A program made the translations under genes and the position numbers. Below, in pieces: positions 1 to 6,563 of a stretch of DNA of 35,775 bases (position 1 is the first letter of the stretch; every line of letters starts with the position of its first letter). This DNA comes from a virus. The notes under the pieces are model-generated. The model ran no database searches and was not told the origin of the DNA. It worked only from the letters and a program-made list of their open reading frames with translations. The stretch is taken from positions 1 through 35,775 of the IMG/VR virus record IMGVR_UViG_3300029953_000096; one strand, written 5' to 3'.

Positions 1-139
1 TCTCCATGTCGGGGAGTGACGCCTTGATTTCTATTCCAGCGGCATTCAAAGACGTGGCAACGAGAGTAAAGTATAAATGCAAAGCTCGATTCTGTGATAG
101 CGTTCTCTTGTTATCTATTTTTGGTTTATCTTTATCCAT
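1..139 (-). CDS. NinB-like recombination protein, N-terminal part (runs off left edge)
   Basis: The ATG is at 139-137 and the frame stays open to the window edge, giving 46 residues. The N-terminus is Lys/Asp-rich and then reads LSQNRALHLYFTLVA, followed by LNAAGIEIKASLPDME. The QNRALH element and the LNxAGxxxKxxLP stretch are what I remember from phage proteins of about 120 residues related to lambda NinB (ORF), a recombination mediator that acts on single-stranded DNA. The gene starts one base after the stop of the 101-residue gene (TGATATG), so it is translationally linked to the leftward operon. The C-terminal part of the same kind of protein enters from the right edge, which suggests one gene broken by the window ends. 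The family call is by eye; the reading frame itself is clear. Confidence 0.6.
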   Translation of the reverse strand, partial: MDKDKPKIDNKRTLSQNRALHLYFTLVATSLNAAGIEIKASLPDME

Positions 140-140
140 A

Positions 141-446
141 TCACTCAAATGATTCGGCCCAGTGGGGTGTGACGATGTGTTCGCCAACTTTCTCCTCACG
201 GCCTTTGCGTTTCAATTTGACTTCGGGACTAGCCTCGTATTTTCCCTCCTCCTGAAACTTGCGGCGGATGCGCGTGATCGTTTCGGGGCTGGTGAGCTTC
301 ACGATGTTGTCCACGTTCACCCAGCAGCCGTTGTGGATGAACTCAGGATGCCATTTACGATAGAACTCTGATATCAGGATTCTATCCTCATCACGCGCTG
401 GTTGTGAACGATCAAGGACTTCGGCCACTTGGTTTTTCACGGACAT
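141..446 (-). CDS. Conserved-looking phage protein, unknown function
   Basis: A 101-residue soluble, charged protein without transmembrane segments. The middle part (about residues 45-75) reads like a helix-rich segment with TSPETITRIRRKFQEEGKYE, which could be a small helical DNA-binding or recombination-associated module, but I do not recognise the family. It starts three bases after the stop of the 213-residue coiled-coil gene and ends one base before the start of the NinB-like gene, so it belongs to the recombination end of the leftward operon. No Shine-Dalgarno sequence precedes the ATG. A role in DNA transactions is inferred only from its neighbours. Confidence 0.65.
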   Translation of the reverse strand: MSVKNQVAEVLDRSQPARDEDRILISEFYRKWHPEFIHNGCWVNVDNIVKLTSPETITRIRRKFQEEGKYEASPEVKLKRKGREEKVGEHIVTPHWAESFE

Positions 447-449
447 AAA

Positions 450-1091
450 TCAACCGTTGATAGGTACTTCCTCCTCCCACATTTTTACACCTGGGATTGA
501 AATACCTGCTTTGACGGTCGCGGCAATCTTCTTCTCGTCGATCACCCAATAGGCAGCAGGGATCAACTCTTGGTTCTCGATCTCGTAGCGTGTCACCTTG
601 CGATAGGTGAGCTTGCCCGACTGCGTTTGTACAGCGCGTGGCGCGATAGCAGCGGCTACGGCGCGTTCGTCGTTGGCAACCTGCATCTTCTCCAAGTCTC
701 CCATTCGGACGGCGTGTGAGGCGTCCCGTGCGGCTTGGGCAGCCGCGTCCTTGGCCGCCTGTACCTGTGAGCTGTTGCGGTACATCGTGAGGCCGCGCAC
801 GACGATCAGGTCGGCTTCTTCGAGCGGGTTGGTGGCTTGCTTCACTTCGGCGTTTATCATCTTCACATGGTCGTTGAGCGGCTTGACGAGCTTCACACGC
901 GTGGCTTCGCACGCCTTGGCGCGAATGTTGATCTGGGCGCGAAACTCGGCCGCACGCTTCTCATGCTCGGGCTGCGTGATGTTCGCAACCTCGTGGGCTT
1001 TGGCGAGTAGTTTTGCGGCATCGCTTTTTAGGCTTTCGATTTGTTCCTCGTGTAAGACTTCGACCATTGTTTCTGTGGGAGACATATTCAT
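450..1091 (-). CDS. Coiled-coil phage protein next to annealing protein
   Basis: A 213-residue protein. Residues 15-150 are Ala/Glu/Lys/Arg-rich and predicted to be a long helical coiled coil. The C-terminal part is different: about residues 160-210 contain RYEIENQELIPAAYWVIDEK and end with IPGVKMWEEE, a pattern I have seen at the C-terminus of many phage proteins that sit beside single-strand annealing proteins. The ATG overlaps the stop of the DUF3268-type gene as ATGA; a second in-frame ATG two codons later is an alternative start. The family is likely real and phage-specific, but its activity is unknown. The position between the annealing-like gene and the NinB-like gene supports a role in recombination or its regulation. 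Confidence 0.7.
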   Translation of the reverse strand: MNMSPTETMVEVLHEEQIESLKSDAAKLLAKAHEVANITQPEHEKRAAEFRAQINIRAKACEATRVKLVKPLNDHVKMINAEVKQATNPLEEADLIVVRGLTMYRNSSQVQAAKDAAAQAARDASHAVRMGDLEKMQVANDERAVAAAIAPRAVQTQSGKLTYRKVTRYEIENQELIPAAYWVIDEKKIAATVKAGISIPGVKMWEEEVPING

Positions 1092-1444
1092 TTTTGATAA
1101 AAGTTTTTCTCAAGCCATGCAATCACGATGCGACAAGTTTCATCATCCGCTTCGCCAGCGTGAATTTCGCGACCAAATTCTTGCTTCATTCGCCCGTATA
1201 TTTCATCTCGACCCGCTTTCTTCGACTTCCAAATAGGATCAAGTAATGTGTGAACATGGACACGCCACGCTCGGACGACTGGCCCCGCGAGCGTTCCTAG
1301 AGGCTTCTTCGTGTTGTTGTGACAACCGACACGAGCATCACATGGGCGACAAAGCCACATCATGTATGAATTGCCGTAATTCTTTCCGTAGATCGCATTG
1401 TTCTCCACCCATTCGGCCTCTAGGCCGCAATAAGGGCAGATCAT
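1088..1444 (-). CDS. DUF3268-type zinc-finger protein
   Basis: A 118-residue protein starting MICPYCGLEAEWV. It has CPYC near residue 3, then IYGKNYG and WLCRPCDARVGCHNNT, giving a CxxC...CxxC zinc-binding fold, followed by KPLGTLAG. This order of motifs matches the DUF3268 zinc-finger family found in many phages and prophages. The longer open frame upstream of this ATG (to 1702) is out of phase with the neighbouring gene and is low-complexity basic sequence, so I chose the ATG at 1444. That ATG lies one base after the stop of the preceding gene (TAATATG), and the end overlaps the next start. Function is unknown; a nucleic-acid role is plausible from the zinc finger and the recombination neighbours. 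Confidence 0.85.
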   Translation of the reverse strand: MICPYCGLEAEWVENNAIYGKNYGNSYMMWLCRPCDARVGCHNNTKKPLGTLAGPVVRAWRVHVHTLLDPIWKSKKAGRDEIYGRMKQEFGREIHAGEADDETCRIVIAWLEKNFYQK

Positions 1445-1445
1445 A

Positions 1446-2324
1446 TTAGGCCATCGAATCCTTCGTGGATTTGCAGGTTGGATAATTGGAGCAACCGTAG
1501 AATTCGCCGCGCGCACCATTGCGGAGCTTGTAGTGGCCCTTGCCGCACGCAGCGCACAACTCGCCTTGATCCTCTGGTGCGTGGTCTGGGAATGGTTCGG
1601 GTGGGTATTCGTCGTGCGCCGACGTTCCATAGTTTGGCGTCTCGGCTTTCGTTGTTGGCTTGGCGGCTGGCTTCGCTTCTTGATGGACAACTTGCTCGTC
1701 AACCTCGATCACACCATCCTCGACGTCCTGCGTGAACAGGTCGCTCATGCCAGTTGCGCGGATCACGGCATCAACGAACGCGGATTTTTGGGCCATCTTG
1801 ATCGTCTTGTTGAGCGCGAGCGGGTCGAACACTGGTTCCTCTTGCAGCTTCCAGTATTCATAGGTCGATCCTGTCTTGGATGTGCCTTTGAACGGGCCTT
1901 TGAGCGCGGCTGTTTCCTCGGCCGTGAGCGATGCTTTGTCCGAATTGAAGATACGGCGATAGCTATTGCGCATCAGTTCGACGAACGCTGCGCCACGACC
2001 CTCGCCAGCAAAAATGCCGTTGTATGTGAGTGTGCAAACGTAGGCAACGAATTTCTTATCGCCCATGTCTCCCAAGGCATCCATCGTCTCGTTGTCGATC
2101 TTGAACGACGCGCGAAGGGCATAGAATGACGCGAGCTTCTCTGCTCCAGGCTTTCCCAAACTGTCTTTCTTCATTCCAGGCAATCGGTAGAAGTCCGTTC
2201 CCTCGATCAAGAGGGGGCGCACTTTGGCGATCATGTGCGCGCGGTTGGTTATCATGTCGTCAATGCGTGTTTGCACGTCCGTCATTGAAAGTTCGTTGTG
2301 TACGGTTTGAATTTCATTTTCCAT
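1446..2324 (-). CDS. Putative single-strand annealing / recombination protein with C-terminal topoisomerase-type zinc finger
   Basis: A 292-residue protein. Residues about 40-70 read GTDFYRLPGMKKDSLGKPGA, followed by EKLASFYALR, a signature I associate with a phage family encoded among recombination genes. The middle (about 100-200) is a mixed alpha/beta domain with the charged segment ALNKTIKMAQKSAFVDAVI near its end. A Pro/Ala/Thr-rich linker (about 215-250) leads to a C-terminal four-Cys finger (C257, C260, C278, C284; GEFYGCSNYPTCK), which matches the zf-C4 topoisomerase type. Expected role: binding and pairing of single-stranded DNA, analogous to ERF/RecT-class proteins. That is inferred from the zinc finger and neighbours (NinB-like, NinG-like), not from a recognised catalytic motif. 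Confidence 0.7.
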   Translation of the reverse strand: MENEIQTVHNELSMTDVQTRIDDMITNRAHMIAKVRPLLIEGTDFYRLPGMKKDSLGKPGAEKLASFYALRASFKIDNETMDALGDMGDKKFVAYVCTLTYNGIFAGEGRGAAFVELMRNSYRRIFNSDKASLTAEETAALKGPFKGTSKTGSTYEYWKLQEEPVFDPLALNKTIKMAQKSAFVDAVIRATGMSDLFTQDVEDGVIEVDEQVVHQEAKPAAKPTTKAETPNYGTSAHDEYPPEPFPDHAPEDQGELCAACGKGHYKLRNGARGEFYGCSNYPTCKSTKDSMA

Positions 2325-2345
2325 AGGATCTGTTAATGAATAAAA

Positions 2346-2468
2346 TCACTTATCGTCGTAAAGGTCTACGTCTGGTTCATACTTACTTATCAAGAACCAC
2401 GGGCCACTTGGACACTCACAATCATCTAAATGCTTGTTACAAAAATCGCAGCGTTCAGGTTTTTCCAT
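2346..2468 (-). CDS. 40-residue Cys-rich mini-protein
   Basis: A short frame, MEKPERCDFCNKHLDDCEC followed by an acidic tail. CxxC and CxC pairs suggest a zinc-binding knuckle. It overlaps the end of the preceding gene by 14 bases and ends 21 bases before the annealing-like gene starts. No Shine-Dalgarno sequence is visible. I do not recognise a family. The Cys spacing, the operon position and the absence of other coding sequence in this gap make it likely to be real. Confidence 0.55.
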   Translation of the reverse strand: MEKPERCDFCNKHLDDCECPSGPWFLISKYEPDVDLYDDK

Positions 2469-2622
2469 ACGGTGGTTTTGACAGCTTGCGCGTCCATTCC
2501 ATCCCGTCGGCTTCACGGACGGCATTCTTGAACATATCCTCGAAAACCTGTTGGAGTTCGTAGGTGGTTCGTGGGCCTTCTGGGTTCTTCAAGCGGTAAA
2601 ATTCTGATCGGGTGGAGTTCAT
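2455..2622 (-). CDS. 55-residue protein, unknown
   Basis: Begins MNSTRSEFYRLKNPEGPRTT and continues with a helical segment (YELQQVFEDMFKNAVREADG). I chose the ATG at 2622 because it lies exactly one base after the stop of the upstream gene (TAATATG), a junction used repeatedly in this genome; the frame extends further upstream without other support. Soluble, mildly basic, no membrane segment. Function unknown. Confidence 0.6.
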   Translation of the reverse strand: MNSTRSEFYRLKNPEGPRTTYELQQVFEDMFKNAVREADGMEWTRKLSKPPYGKT

Positions 2623-2623
2623 A

Positions 2624-2773
2624 TTATTCACATTTTTTACATACATTTTTCCAAGTCGTTTCCATTCTGTTGCCACCGTGCAGCTTGTCCTCGACGATCT
2701 TTATATTCACAGGCTTGCGTATTCGTTCACCGTGACAAAGTGGACAGGGCAACACGGGCGGTAGTTTCTTCAT
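2624..2773 (-). CDS. Mini zinc-ribbon protein (49 aa)
   Basis: Starts MKKLPPVLPCPLCHGERIR and ends WKNVCKKCE, giving a CPLC...CKKC pair separated by about 33 residues, a classical zinc-ribbon spacing. The frame continues upstream of the chosen ATG but is proline/arginine-rich and unlike a protein, so the short form is preferred. It is followed by a TAATATG junction into the 55-residue gene. Many phages carry such tiny zinc ribbons; their roles are mostly unknown. Confidence 0.65.
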   Translation of the reverse strand: MKKLPPVLPCPLCHGERIRKPVNIKIVEDKLHGGNRMETTWKNVCKKCE

Positions 2774-2795
2774 AGGTCTGTTTAGTAGCTTGGGC

Positions 2796-2888
2796 TTATT
2801 CCTCCTCACTGGCGGGAGCAGTTGTGGCCGCAATCGTCGTGAGGAGGTCTGCGAGAGAGGCATCAGCCTCATGGATACAGTGTCCCAC
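2796..2888 (-). CDS. Possible 30-residue ORF in a short gap
   Basis: A GTG-started frame of 30 residues with an acidic Ala/Thr-rich end (TTIAATTAPASEEE) occupies most of the 125-base gap between the mini zinc-ribbon gene and the ribbon-helix-helix gene. No ATG is available in frame and no ribosome-binding site is visible. It may be a real tiny gene, the remnant of one, or chance. Confidence 0.22.
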   Translation of the reverse strand: MGHCIHEADASLADLLTTIAATTAPASEEE

Positions 2889-2898
2889 CTTTTGTATG

Positions 2899-3084
2899 TT
2901 ATGTCAAGCCCACTTTATCCACACGATCTAGTACCATAACCTGACTAGCTACTCGCAGATTTACATCTACAAAAGCGACCAAACTCATGTCTGATCGTTT
3001 AGCTGCTTTACGCACATCCTTCAACGTCTTCTTCAGTATACGGATACGAGTGTATTTTTTTTCCTTGGACGGTTTTAGAGGCAT
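2899..3084 (-). CDS. Small ribbon-helix-helix-like protein
   Basis: A 61-residue basic protein. Residues about 11-45 read YTRIRILKKTLKDVRKAAKR then SDMSLVAFVDVNLRVA: a short beta strand followed by two helices, the pattern of ribbon-helix-helix (Arc/MetJ/CopG-type) DNA-binding proteins that act as dimers. It could be a phage regulator or an antitoxin-like protein; no toxin partner is visible. It overlaps the 58-residue Cys-finger gene in another frame for 77 bases, which is unusual. No Shine-Dalgarno sequence precedes the ATG. Confidence 0.6.
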   Translation of the reverse strand: MPLKPSKEKKYTRIRILKKTLKDVRKAAKRSDMSLVAFVDVNLRVASQVMVLDRVDKVGLT

Positions 3085-3184
3085 AATTTTTAGGTTTTAA
3101 TTTTTCCCTCCCTGTTTGTGAATGCACAGGACAATACGTCCTTTGTCTAAGCGTTGGAGAGCCACAGGTGAGACAAAAAGACAT
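3008..3184 (-). CDS. 58-residue N-terminal Cys/His-finger protein, overlapping the RHH gene
   Basis: The frame starts MSFCLTCGSPTLRQRTYCPV followed by His: CxxC and CxxH spaced by about 13 residues, a credible zinc finger. The rest is basic and Lys/Tyr-rich. The ATG lies six bases after the stop of the Gly-Asn repeat gene, as expected for a packed operon. The last 77 bases overlap the ribbon-helix-helix gene in a different frame. Either both genes are real and overlap, or the finger and RHH segments were once one protein separated by a frameshift. Confidence 0.45.
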   Translation of the reverse strand: MSFCLTCGSPTLRQRTYCPVHSQTGREKLKPKNYASKTVQGKKIHSYPYTEEDVEGCA

Positions 3185-3190
3185 ACAAGC

Positions 3191-3433
<243 letters not shown>

Positions 3434-3434
3434 A

Positions 3435-3797
3435 TTACTCACTCCAGTTCGCCACCTTAGCGATGGACTTTTGAGCTTCTTCGGTACATGGGATTACTTC
3501 AATTACTTCTGATAATTGCACCTCGTTAACTTCGCAAGGAAACTTACATTCTTTTGGTTTACTCACACCTTCCATAGCAAGTTGAGAGAGTGAAGCGGCT
3601 CCTGCCCAGTACCACAAACGTCGAGCATTCAAAACGATACCTTCTTTTCCCACGAGACTTTTGAGATAACCAGCGAATACACCAGCACTGTAAGTACGAA
3701 CAATGCAGTATTTCAAACCGTCAGTGTTCACAGCTGTTTGGCCTTTAATTGTTCCTTCTGGGACGTAGGTTACTCCGTCGATAATGATTGATTTCAT
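3435..3797 (-). CDS. Conserved phage protein (resembles DUF6948 family)
   Basis: A 120-residue protein starting MKSIIIDGVTYVPEG. The centre contains RTYSAGVFAGYL, then NARRLWYWAGAASLSQLA, then ECKFPCEV and a C-terminal VIEVIPCTEEAQKSI. This series of motifs is highly characteristic of a widespread small phage protein family that I recall as DUF6948; the name should be checked. It is predicted to be soluble and beta-rich with conserved aromatic residues. Function is unknown. Its first residues (IIIDGVTYV) resemble the 21-residue ORF at 7614-7679. It is directly followed by the Gly-repeat gene. Confidence 0.75.
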   Translation of the reverse strand: MKSIIIDGVTYVPEGTIKGQTAVNTDGLKYCIVRTYSAGVFAGYLKSLVGKEGIVLNARRLWYWAGAASLSQLAMEGVSKPKECKFPCEVNEVQLSEVIEVIPCTEEAQKSIAKVANWSE

Positions 3798-3843
3798 ATG
3801 TTTATTGATATTTTATTAGATTAGTAGGTGAGACATGAGCATA

Positions 3844-4245
3844 TTAGTACTTCAAAGCTTTTTCCAAGTGGGTACGAATACGCTTTAGCTCGACCCGTCC
3901 GTCCTCGTTTTCGTCTATATGGTATTGAACGGCTACAATAAGTCCAGCAACATCTGCCCTCGAAAGTTTTAAGGCAACCATTCCGTCGGATTCAACGTTA
4001 TGGTCTGGCTTGCAGAATGTGTCATGTTTAATTTTCTCAATGATTTTATCCATTTCCTTTTGGTTCCTTGGTATCTTCACAGAGACTTTTGTCTCAAGTG
4101 ATACGGATTTTAAGTGTGTCATAAAGTCCTTTTCAAATCCCGTCATTGGATGAGCGCAAGAGGCACAATGAGACGGATTACAGAGGCAAGTTGTAATAAA
4201 TCTGTCTTTGGCGTGTTTCTCGCAATGTGTCGTTTTAGATGACAT
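3844..4245 (-). CDS. Cys/His-rich N-terminal protein, unknown
   Basis: A 133-residue protein. The N-terminus is Cys/His-rich (HCEKHAK, then CLCNPSHCASCAHP), enough ligands for one or two zinc ions. The remainder is helical and charged (about residues 45-133) and ends with a Lys/Arg-rich helix (VELKRIRTHLEKALKY). No membrane segment. The start is preceded by AT-rich sequence without a Shine-Dalgarno motif. No family recognised. Confidence 0.6.
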   Translation of the reverse strand: MSSKTTHCEKHAKDRFITTCLCNPSHCASCAHPMTGFEKDFMTHLKSVSLETKVSVKIPRNQKEMDKIIEKIKHDTFCKPDHNVESDGMVALKLSRADVAGLIVAVQYHIDENEDGRVELKRIRTHLEKALKY

Positions 4246-4260
4246 ATTGATACCGATATA

Positions 4261-4500
4261 TCAGTTTGGTTTTAGTTTCATGCGTGGGTCTTCAGGTAAC
4301 ATTGTGCGTTCAAATTGAGAGGCGAACACTTGCCACTTCGCCTCACGTTCCATCCAGTAGACCTGTATCTCTTCGGGGGTGCGTCTTTTTAATTGAACAA
4401 TGATAGCTCCACAATTCTTGCAAATAGGTAATGGATTTGGATCACCACCACCAGAACGGATTAGGTTTACTTCATCATGGTTGCAAGGCATATCATCCAA
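4261..4500 (-). CDS. Small Cys-ligand protein, unknown
   Basis: A 79-residue protein with PCNHDEVNL near the N-terminus and PICKNCGAIIVQLKRRTPEE in the middle, forming a C-H-CxxC zinc site similar to fingers in many phage mini-proteins. The C-terminal half is a helical segment. The ATG at 4500 overlaps the preceding gene by 8 bases; a second ATG three codons later is possible. Function unknown. Confidence 0.6.
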   Translation of the reverse strand: MDDMPCNHDEVNLIRSGGGDPNPLPICKNCGAIIVQLKRRTPEEIQVYWMEREAKWQVFASQFERTMLPEDPRMKLKPN

Positions 4501-4804
4501 TCGTATGTGGACATCTTAGAGCTTCGGCTTGCTTTAGTTGGGTTTGCATTTCGCCAAGAACAACCGCCTGTTTGAAACACATCGCCTGCAACCGTTCAAT
4601 CTCACTTACTAGCTGGCCAAATGAATTTCGGAGGGCGACGATGAAATCGGCATCCTCACGAGTGAAGAAGTCGTCCGCGATAAAATAGACATCACCTGTT
4701 TCCATCAACGAGTTTATATTGACGGAAACTGTATCTTCATCAACTTCGTATTTCCCTTTCGTCGCCTTTGATTCGAGGTCTTTCAGTTTTTGGAGGTCGA
4801 GCAT
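4493..4804 (-). CDS. Ea22-like protein
   Basis: A 103-residue protein. It starts with LKDLESKATKGKYEVDEDT and has the central segment DADFIVALRNSFGQLVSEIE followed by a Leu/Gln-rich coiled coil. The arrangement (A/S-K-A-T-x-G at the N-terminus, then DAxFIxAxRN, then a heptad helix) is the typical pattern of Ead/Ea22-like early phage proteins. The molecular role of this family is poorly known; members are found in early accessory regions. It is the second of two tandem genes with the same N-terminal pattern. Confidence 0.65.
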   Translation of the reverse strand: MLDLQKLKDLESKATKGKYEVDEDTVSVNINSLMETGDVYFIADDFFTREDADFIVALRNSFGQLVSEIERLQAMCFKQAVVLGEMQTQLKQAEALRCPHTIG

Positions 4805-4806
4805 AT

Positions 4807-5502
4807 CTATTCGTTTTTAGGCGCAAGAGCGAGGGCGGCGTCACGTTGGTCTATCCACTTCTGACCTAAAACCCACGAACCGTAGAAAGCATTGAGAATC
4901 TTCTCTACACTCTCTGAGTATTTCTGCCACTTAGCTTCACGGGATTCCCAATCTTTCTTCCAAATCGCGTAAACTGAAATCGCATCCGTTTTCTGTTCAT
5001 TCTCTTTCTCCAACCGCTCTATCGTTTCGCGGAGACGGGTGAGTTCTTCGTTCTGCCCTCTATAACTTTCGGACAGGATTTTGTTTCCTTCGTGCCATTT
5101 CACCAATTTCTCATTCTCTTTCTCCAACCGCTCTATCGTTTTGGTTTTTTGAAATTCGCTTCCTTTGCAGTTGATAATCGTTTTTGAATCCTCTACAAAT
5201 GCTGCTCGAAGGTATTGGACTTCTTCTTCCAACCGCTTTACTTTTTCCTGTTCATCACAGAGTTTATCAGCGAACTCGCCTTTGGCCTTGTTGCTGCGAT
5301 CCAACCGCTCTAACTCGGCGATGAGGGAGGGGAAGGCCGCCAATACAGCCGATATAAACTTCAATTCATCTTGATTCAATTCGGTTGTCTCAACTCCTTC
5401 AATTTTAATGTTTGTCAGGATTGCTCGTGCGCCATCACGAGGTCCTTTCGTCGCCTTCGCTTCCAGTTTCTTCAACTCTTCGATTGTGTCGTGGATGGGC
5501 AT
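4807..5502 (-). CDS. Ea22-like coiled-coil protein
   Basis: A 231-residue protein starting MPIHDTIEELKKLEAKATKG. Residues about 45-70 contain NQDELKFISAVLAAFPSLIA, the Ea22-type core. From about residue 70 to 200 it is a long Glu/Lys/Arg coiled coil with two repeated segments reading TIERLEKENE. I chose the ATG at 5502 because it follows the stop of the 29-residue membrane peptide by one base (TGATATG); the longer frame has no support. Function unknown; dimerisation or oligomerisation is likely. Confidence 0.65.
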   Translation of the reverse strand: MPIHDTIEELKKLEAKATKGPRDGARAILTNIKIEGVETTELNQDELKFISAVLAAFPSLIAELERLDRSNKAKGEFADKLCDEQEKVKRLEEEVQYLRAAFVEDSKTIINCKGSEFQKTKTIERLEKENEKLVKWHEGNKILSESYRGQNEELTRLRETIERLEKENEQKTDAISVYAIWKKDWESREAKWQKYSESVEKILNAFYGSWVLGQKWIDQRDAALALAPKNE

Positions 5503-5503
5503 A

Positions 5504-5593
5504 TCAATACGTAATGATAGTAATAGCAATCCCGAGGATCACAACAGCTGTCATGAAACCGACCATGAAACCAATGTACCAAGAATCGTTCAT
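5504..5593 (-). CDS. 29-residue single-pass membrane peptide
   Basis: MNDSWYIGFMVGFMTAVVIL followed by GIAITIITY: almost the whole peptide is one hydrophobic helix. Its ATG overlaps the stop of the upstream gene as ATGA, and its stop is one base before the next start, so it fits the operon perfectly. Such tiny membrane peptides in phages often act as lysis modifiers or inhibitors of membrane proteins, but nothing in the sequence shows which. Confidence 0.6.
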   Translation of the reverse strand: MNDSWYIGFMVGFMTAVVILGIAITIITY

Positions 5594-5844
5594 ACACCAA
5601 GTATCTTACGCGCCGCCTCCAACGTCGCGGTGCGGCAGTAGTTAAATCCATCGACGTAATATTCATCGCGGTAATAATCGTCTGGATCAACGGTTCCACG
5701 CACTAACGTCATCTTCATTTCTACTGGTAAACAACTCGTAACGAACTCCAGGGCGAAGCGTTGGAGGATTTCTTTTATGTCGTCGGGATAAAAGAACAAA
5801 CCTTCACCTTTATCTATGGCTTGGAAACATTCATCAATGGTCAT
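5590..5844 (-). CDS. 84-residue soluble protein, unknown
   Basis: An acidic protein with an Asp/Tyr-rich middle (DPDDYYRDEYYVDGFNYC) and a helical end (TATLEAARKILGV). No membrane segment or metal motif beyond two isolated Cys. The C-terminal stretch resembles the short amphipathic helices at the end of many small phage proteins. Its stop overlaps the start of the 29-residue membrane peptide (ATGA). Family not recognised. Confidence 0.6.
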   Translation of the reverse strand: MTIDECFQAIDKGEGLFFYPDDIKEILQRFALEFVTSCLPVEMKMTLVRGTVDPDDYYRDEYYVDGFNYCRTATLEAARKILGV

Positions 5845-5877
5845 ATTCAGGATTCGTTAGGATGGCGGCCAAAGGGG

Positions 5878-6045
5878 TTAGGAATTAAGCAACCAGGTTC
5901 CAACTAATATGCAGACGACCGCGGTCGAGGCGACAAGGAGAATGGTCAATCCCTTTCTCCATCCCTCTGTCAAAAATAACCCAAGAACAAGCAAGACAAA
6001 GGGAACTGATAAAATGCCATATCCTAGGACTTGTTTAAGGTTCAT
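5878..6045 (-). CDS. Small two-pass membrane protein
   Basis: A 55-residue protein beginning MNLKQVLGYGILSVPFVLLV. It has two hydrophobic helices (about residues 8-27 and 35-53) separated by a short Trp-Arg-Lys turn, so a hairpin in the membrane is expected. The ATG at 6045 lies one base after the preceding stop (TAATATG), which decides the start. Size and topology would suit a holin-like or superinfection-exclusion peptide, but its place in the early operon rather than next to the lysis genes argues against a holin. Function unknown. Confidence 0.6.
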   Translation of the reverse strand: MNLKQVLGYGILSVPFVLLVLGLFLTEGWRKGLTILLVASTAVVCILVGTWLLNS

Positions 6046-6046
6046 A

Positions 6047-6211
6047 TTATTCTTCCACCGAATCAATCACTTGATTTAAGATGGCACGAATGACGGTTTG
6101 GTTGCTGGTCTTCTGCTTCTTAGCGATGCGTTCTATCTTGTCGAACACGGGGCCTTCAATACGCAACGCACCGATGATGCGCTCGGTCTTTTGATGGAGT
6201 TGAAGTTTCAT
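6047..6211 (-). CDS. Ribbon-helix-helix-like regulator (54 aa)
   Basis: Begins MKLQLHQKTERIIGALRIEG and continues VFDKIERIAKKQKTSNQTV. The segment ALRIEGPVFDKIERIAKKQK followed by a Thr/Ser turn and an Ile-rich helix fits a ribbon-helix-helix DNA-binding fold, in which the beta strand contacts DNA and the protein dimerises. I chose the internal ATG because the upstream extension is hydrophobic and unrelated. It sits directly before the two-pass membrane gene. It could repress an early promoter; no specific operator can be assigned. Confidence 0.55.
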   Translation of the reverse strand: MKLQLHQKTERIIGALRIEGPVFDKIERIAKKQKTSNQTVIRAILNQVIDSVEE

Positions 6212-6319
6212 AGTTAGTTGCGGGATGAAAGGAATGATTGAATGGATGAATCCGTTTAAAACCTGACTTCTTACGAGAGCCAGCATCCTTCAATCATCCA
6301 TCACATCCCACAAGTTGGA

Positions 6320-6484
6320 TTAAGATTTAGCGAGTTCGAGCAGGCGTGCTACATCTTTTCGTACTTGATCTCGTTCTAATTTTAATGCTTTATTTTCTGT
6401 CTCCAGACGCTCTATTGTCTTTATAATTTGGGGGAGCATGTCCCACAAGCTCATTAGATTTTTGTATTTTGTTGCGAATGTCAT
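6320..6484 (-). CDS. Short coiled-coil protein (54 aa)
   Basis: MTFATKYKNLMSLWDMLPQI followed by a heptad-type helix (TIERLETENKALKLERDQ). The element TIERLExEN also occurs twice in the Ea22-like protein at 4807-5502, so the two may share ancestry or interact. The frame is short but fills a gap between two genes and has a convincing heptad pattern. No Shine-Dalgarno sequence is visible. Confidence 0.55.
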   Translation of the reverse strand: MTFATKYKNLMSLWDMLPQIIKTIERLETENKALKLERDQVRKDVARLLELAKS

Positions 6485-6563
6485 AAATTATTATTTTGTC
6501 ATTCACCACTTTGCTACCAGGGATGGATGGCTGGCGGGGATTTAGATGAGAGGCGCGGGATGG

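Noticed and set aside
412-912. 166-residue minus-strand frame
   Set aside because: Arg/Cys/Asp-rich shadow of the coiled-coil gene at 450-1091.
6234-6297. Nine-bp inverted repeat ATGATTGAA/TTCAATCAT
   Set aside because: The 46-base spacing and AT-rich arms give little support for an operator or terminator; could be chance.
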